NCBI RefSeq assembly: GCF_027409185.1 | Contig: NC_084470.1 | Span: forward strand, 31,615,501 to 31,679,500 | Source: Cynocephalus volans | Lineage: Eukaryota; Chordata; Mammalia; Dermoptera; Cynocephalidae | Reading direction: 5' to 3' | Length of the DNA stretch: 64,000 nt | In this document: positions 59,931 to 64,000 of the stretch, piece by piece | Numbering within the stretch: the first letter of the stretch is position 1 | How the letters are laid out: every line of letters begins with the position of its first letter | The notes under the pieces: generated by a model | Seen by the model: the letters and a program-made list of their open reading frames with translations, nothing else | What the model was told of the DNA's origin: nothing | Databases searched by the model: none | Translations under genes and position numbers: made by a program

Positions 59931-61429
59931 AGTGGTGGGTAGGTCTCCACTCCATTCCAATAATATCAACTTTTCAATGAATTAAGTACAATATTTGTTC
60001 AAAGTGGATGAATTTTCATAGTGAAATTAAGTCAAAAACATGTTCTTTTACTTACTGATACTTGAAGAAAGCATGTTTAATTAGGAAGTGCATAAGGATA
60101 CAGATGTAGATAGATTTGGCAGAAATTTGGAGATGGATTTTTCAGCCGTGTCACTGGCTTGAATATTAGATTATTTGTTTCACAGTTCTGTTTCTGAGGG
60201 GTGGGTGGGCAATGGATTAATACTTAAAAATGTGTCTTGTTTTCCTTTTCTTTATTCTGTTATACTGGTAGAAACACCCTTTTTTATTCATCAAGTAATT
60301 CACCAACTACTTTCGTTGAGTTCACCAATGAAATTAAGGGCAGGAAGAGTAATAAAACAAAGAGAAGACCTTTCTGAGAAAAACAGAAAATGATTAGAAT
60401 TAAGTGACCAAGATGCAAAAAAAGAGACAGTGGTGGAAGAAAGAATAGTGAGATCCCGGGAGCCCAGTTTTTGTACTTAAGAGAGCAAAAAATGATGGTA
60501 GAGAAAAGAACCTACTAGAAGTGGTGGCCAGGAACAGTCCAGGCAAGCTCTGTAGGAGAGTGTGGTCAGCAGAGTAGGAAACTGCAATAAATGGGAGAAG
60601 ATAACATGTCTGAGAAATGAATGGCATTTTCCTGATATGGCTATAGGTTCGTTGGGAAAGAAGGAGAGATATTTTTGTGTTTTTCTTTGAGGATTGACAG
60701 AGCTAATTGTCCTGAATGCTGGATTCCCTCACCCCAGGGGAAAGTTAAGAAGCCTTTAGTATGTTAAGCCAGTGGATGAAAACTACATTGCCTCATCGCT
60801 GGAGGATGGAAATGTTGAAAGAGCAAAGGGGAGGTCTAACTTTGGGAAGAATTAAATTTCTTGAAACTGGGAGGTTGGGGGTTTGGGACAGGTCTTTTGC
60901 AATGTGCCCAGGATATTGTGCCAAGGTCTGAGACCTCTGAAGAGGTGGCTGTGTGGATCTGGGAGCCGGGATATGAGTTCTAGAGGCACATTTGGCATAA
61001 AGGAGTGGATGCTGCAAAGATTCAGCCTTCTTGCTTTCAAGGGGTCTATGTAGATTCAGGCAATGAGCATCTCAGATGTGACCCCAATGAACTGAAAGCT
61101 AGAGGTTCCCTGCCATGTCCCTGGGTTGTCATAGCAGTAAATTTCTTGTAAAATTTCAGTTGAGGGGGAAAACCACTCTCCAAAATGACTGAGGTGTGAT
61201 TTCTTGAAACCCCTGATGTGTGGGGAATGTGCTACATTTAATGTAAATTAGAAGAACAAAAAATCTATTCTGCTGTTGGCATGTTCTGACATGCTTGTTT
61301 TTATAATTTTACTATATGTGCCGTGGTCCACAAAAATACATAAAATTGTTTTGAGTATTTTAGAATTTTATATAAATGGCATCATACGGTTGAGAGGAAT
61401 GGGGTGAGGGAGTAGAGCTTTGTGTGTAC
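59931..61429. other. Unassigned sequence
   Basis: No gene or named repeat recognised. Confidence 0.4.
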
Positions 61430-61595
61430 TGTGTGATTTATTTAAAAAAAGATCTGAAGTGAATATAGTAAAATGTTAACATTTGTTAAATCTGGGTGGT
61501 GGATGTACAGGTGTCTTGTGAGTTTTTATTCTTGTACTTTTCTGTGTGTTTGAACATTTGGTTATTTTTAAAAAATAAAGAAAAAAAAAAAACCG
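61430..61595 (+). mobile_element. L1M-type 3' terminus, sense
   Basis: The phrase ttaaatctgggtggtggatg followed by tttctgtgtgtttgaacatt and an A-rich tail is the usual end of old L1M 3'UTRs. A similar shorter end (aaactgggtgatggttacat) is seen at about 56575-56680. Confidence 0.55.
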
Positions 61596-61789
61596 AAAAA
61601 ACAAAGACAAAAGCCAGCAAGACATTTCTGGACTCCAAGAGTCATGGAATATTTAATACTGGTTTTACTTGAAATATTTGCAAATTGATTTGTTGTGACT
61701 CTTGAGGTTCTTTAACAACTTGAGTTGATGCTTTGCCTTTTTGATGACGTACTGACATTGCGAACTGGACACGTCCCACATAGAACTCT

Positions 61790-62525
61790 GAACGTTTAAC
61801 ACCATATCTGGTTTCCACTTCTCCGTTTTAGTAAAAATTACAACTACCTGCTCAATTACTCAATCCAGAAACCTAGCAATTATTCATAATTCCTCTTTTC
61901 CCCAATTTACCAAATTTAAATCATCGGTTCTGTCTCCAAATATGGATCTGATCCAGACTTTTATCCCCACCTCCCCACCTCTGCTGTCACCCCCTTATTG
62001 TGGGCCGTCTTCTCTCCCCTGGAATATCACAACGGCCTCCCAATTGACCACTCTGGTCAAACTCCTCCCGTACCAATTCCTTCTCCAGACATTAGCAAAA
62101 GCATTTTTGTTAAAAAATGAAAATTAGATGATTTTATTTTCCTGTTAAAAGCTTACAATGACTTTCCATTGTGTTTGGAATAAAACACAAACCTCTAACC
62201 ACAGCCTACAAGGCCTTGCATGATCTGACTCCTGTCCACATCTCCAACCTCACGGCGTATCTCCTTCCTTATCCCTCATTTATCCCCAGCTATTAGTTGC
62301 AGGAACATGCCAAGCTCCTCCCCACCCTAGGGACCTTTGCATTTGTTCTTTCTTCAACCTGTAACCCATCTTTGCAAAGCCAGATCCTTCGCTTCTTTAG
62401 ATTGCAGCTTACGTTCCTTGATGACCACTATATTTCAAGTAGATCCCTTTCTTGTACTCTTTGTTAACCCCTATTTTTGTTTCTTTCATAGAACTTACTG
62501 CAACTTTCAATTATTTTACAGTATG
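61790..62525 (+). mobile_element. LINE2 (L2) fragment, sense
   Basis: Contains acaaggccttgcatgatctg, tagggacctttgcatttgtt and tcatagaacttactgc, the standard L2 reading. The 3' terminus (stop-gap 'aataaatatttgttga') is missing. Confidence 0.75.
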
Positions 62526-62747
62526 GATTGATGGATTGCTACTTGTCATTAGTTTTGGCTGCCCAGGATCTAAATTCCCATACATTTGGGAAATCTCCTA
62601 CATAATGAATCTAAGTGTATCCTCAGTATGGAAGTTAAAAATGGCAAACATTCACTTTCTCACAGTTCCCTGCATCTTGGACACATGAGCTAGACTGAGC
62701 CGCTCAGGTCACTTGCCCCCAACCTTGACTTAAAAGCTAGTGAAGTG

Positions 62748-62954
62748 GGGCTGACCCCGTGGCTCACTCGGGAGAGTGCGGTGCTGGGAGCGCAGAGGCG
62801 CTGGGAGTGCCAATGCCGCGGGTTCGGATCCTATATAGGGATGGCCGATGCGCTCACTGGCTGAGCGCGGTGCAGATGATGCCAAGCCAAGGGTTTACGA
62901 TCCCCTTACCAGTCACACACACAAAAATAAATAAATTAATTTAAAAAAAAAAAA
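62748..62954 (+). mobile_element. Young dimeric tRNA-derived SINE (copy 2)
   Basis: Same dimeric body as 37935-38120, with box B ggttcggatcc, the second-unit core ggctgagcgcggtgcag, and an AC/A-rich tail ending in 12 A. The duplication aaaagctag(t/c)gaagtg at 62732-62747 and 62951-62966 has one mismatch. The short ORFs across it are SINE sequence, not genes. Confidence 0.9.
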
Positions 62955-62966
62955 GCTAGCGAAGTG

Positions 62967-64000
62967 AAGAATTGACTTTGGTGAGAGTGGCAGCAGCAGC
63001 ATATAAATCTATTTTAAAGAAATTGCAGGGACTGGCTCACTGTCCAGGTCTGGCAGGTGGGCAGTCCAAGCTTGGCTGTGTCTGTCCAACAGTGGAAGCT
63101 GAGATGCTGTCGCTGGACCTGGGGCCTGATTTGGGGCCCTGTTCCTCACAGTGTAGCCTCCAAGCCTGTTTCTGCAGCACTCTTTGTGATTCTATGAGTT
63201 ACCCAAACAAATGCCTTTTTAACAATACCTTTTCTGCTTAAATTAACTTTAGTTGGCTTCTGTTTTCTTGTCAAGATTGAGACTAGGGTGAGGCACGTGA
63301 GGAATGTAGAGCACAAAATGTAAGAAGACGCTCACTCTCAGGTTATGAAAGGCCAATCCTGCACTGGCACGTCCCCAAGAAGAAATGCCTCTTTAAATTG
63401 TGTGACCTAGGTGCCTCCCTTGCTTTACTCTAGATTCAGACCTGTGCTTGCAGTGATAAGGAGATATTAAATTCAAGTTTTCCTGAGACCTGGAGTTTCT
63501 GCAGGTAAGTGATGAGTGACCCATCTCATAAAGCTAGGTAGTGGAATATTTCTGCAGGACTAGCTAAGACTGAGAAGCTTATTCTACCAGAATTAACACA
63601 TCACTCTCTCTAGTCTGTGTAAGAGAAGGCAGAGAATAAAGTGGAATTTGGAACAGTTAATAGGGAGAATCTCTTTTCAAGGCATTGTCAGTGTGCTGTA
63701 AGTTTCTCCTTCCCCCAATCGAAGGTTTCTCCTTCACCCTCACCACATTCAGAGGGTATTTCTATGAGATTCTAACTTTCATAATTAGGTAAAACTTTGT
63801 TTTTGTCCTCAGCCCCCCAATGAAGTCTCCTCTTTACCACTGTGCCTAGGAGAGTCAGGCTTCCTGCTCATCCCAAAGAGAGTGGAGCTTCAAGAGAATG
63901 ATTTGCAGTGCTTTATATCTGCTGTAAAGACTGAAGGACACAGGGATCAGTATTTTGACTTCAGTTGAAAGTGAGAGGCTGTGGTTGGCTTGTTGTCCTT
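62967..64000. other. Unassigned sequence after the second SINE
   Basis: 62526-62731 and 62967-63235 read like two halves of one old repeat split by the SINE (duplication on both sides), family unknown. Nothing recognised from 63240 to the end. Confidence 0.35.

Overview
The window is nuclear DNA of a placental mammal and looks like intergenic or deep-intronic 'gene desert' sequence. It is AT-rich and CpG-poor, and it is filled with mammalian interspersed repeats: MIR, L2, several ages of L1, hAT-Charlie MITEs of the MER5/MER3/MER58 type, a Tigger fragment, and MaLR/ERV-like LTRs. Two copies of a young dimeric tRNA-derived SINE with intact target-site duplications, and one older monomeric tRNA-Ile-like SINE, suggest a restricted lineage. 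From memory the dimer resembles the colugo (Dermoptera, CYN) or horseshoe-bat (Rhin-1) SINEs. I lean towards colugo but cannot settle it without a database. No multi-exon gene, no functional RNA gene, no CRISPR array and no prokaryotic-type operon is visible.

Only two protein-derived loci are convincing, and both are retrocopies of spliced mRNAs. (1) A very fresh, full-length, minus-strand retrocopy of H3-3A mRNA (histone H3.3) lies at 25366-26448. It keeps an intact 136-codon ORF (25919-26329) with one amino-acid change (Asn108 to Ser), a 26-base poly(A) tail and a perfect 16-bp target-site duplication. (2) An older, plus-strand, disabled retrocopy of KRT19 (keratin 19) lies at 44329-45730. 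It landed inside a small mariner-like MITE and is flanked by an 11-bp duplication of MITE sequence.

Layout. 1-5 kb: mostly unassigned sequence with one MIR, a 23-bp perfect hairpin (3676-3728) and LTR-like remnants. 5-8 kb: L2, MIR, tandem MER5A-type elements, a tRNA-Ile SINE and MIR. 7.7-8.5 kb: repeat-free block. 9-17 kb: MIRs, MER3-type MITEs, a diverged 91-bp local duplication (9085/10316), a first copy of the 80-90 bp MITE and a repeat-poor AT-rich block (14.6-15.3 kb). 17-25 kb: ancient L1, L2 broken by an antisense MaLR-type LTR, MIRs, a MER58-type MITE. 25.4-26.4 kb: H3-3A retrocopy. 26.5-38 kb: MITE copy 2, LTR-like repeats, a long L2, MIRs. 37.9 kb: young SINE. 39-46 kb: L2, MITE copy 3, LTR-like repeat, L1s, MITE copy 4 with KRT19 retrocopy. 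48-57 kb: dense L1 in both orientations, nested LTRs, a Tigger-type MITE, a 72-bp (AC)n. 57.8-58.6 kb: second repeat-free block. 59-64 kb: solo-LTR-like sequence, L2 and the second young SINE.

The genes here do not form a pathway; the window records successive retrotransposition layers. I found no undescribed multi-gene system. The items most worth follow-up are the intact H3.3 retrocopy, the perfect 53-nt hairpin, the diverged local duplication, the MITE family and the two repeat-free blocks. Family names come from pattern recognition without a library search, so repeat boundaries are approximate unless a target-site duplication is given.
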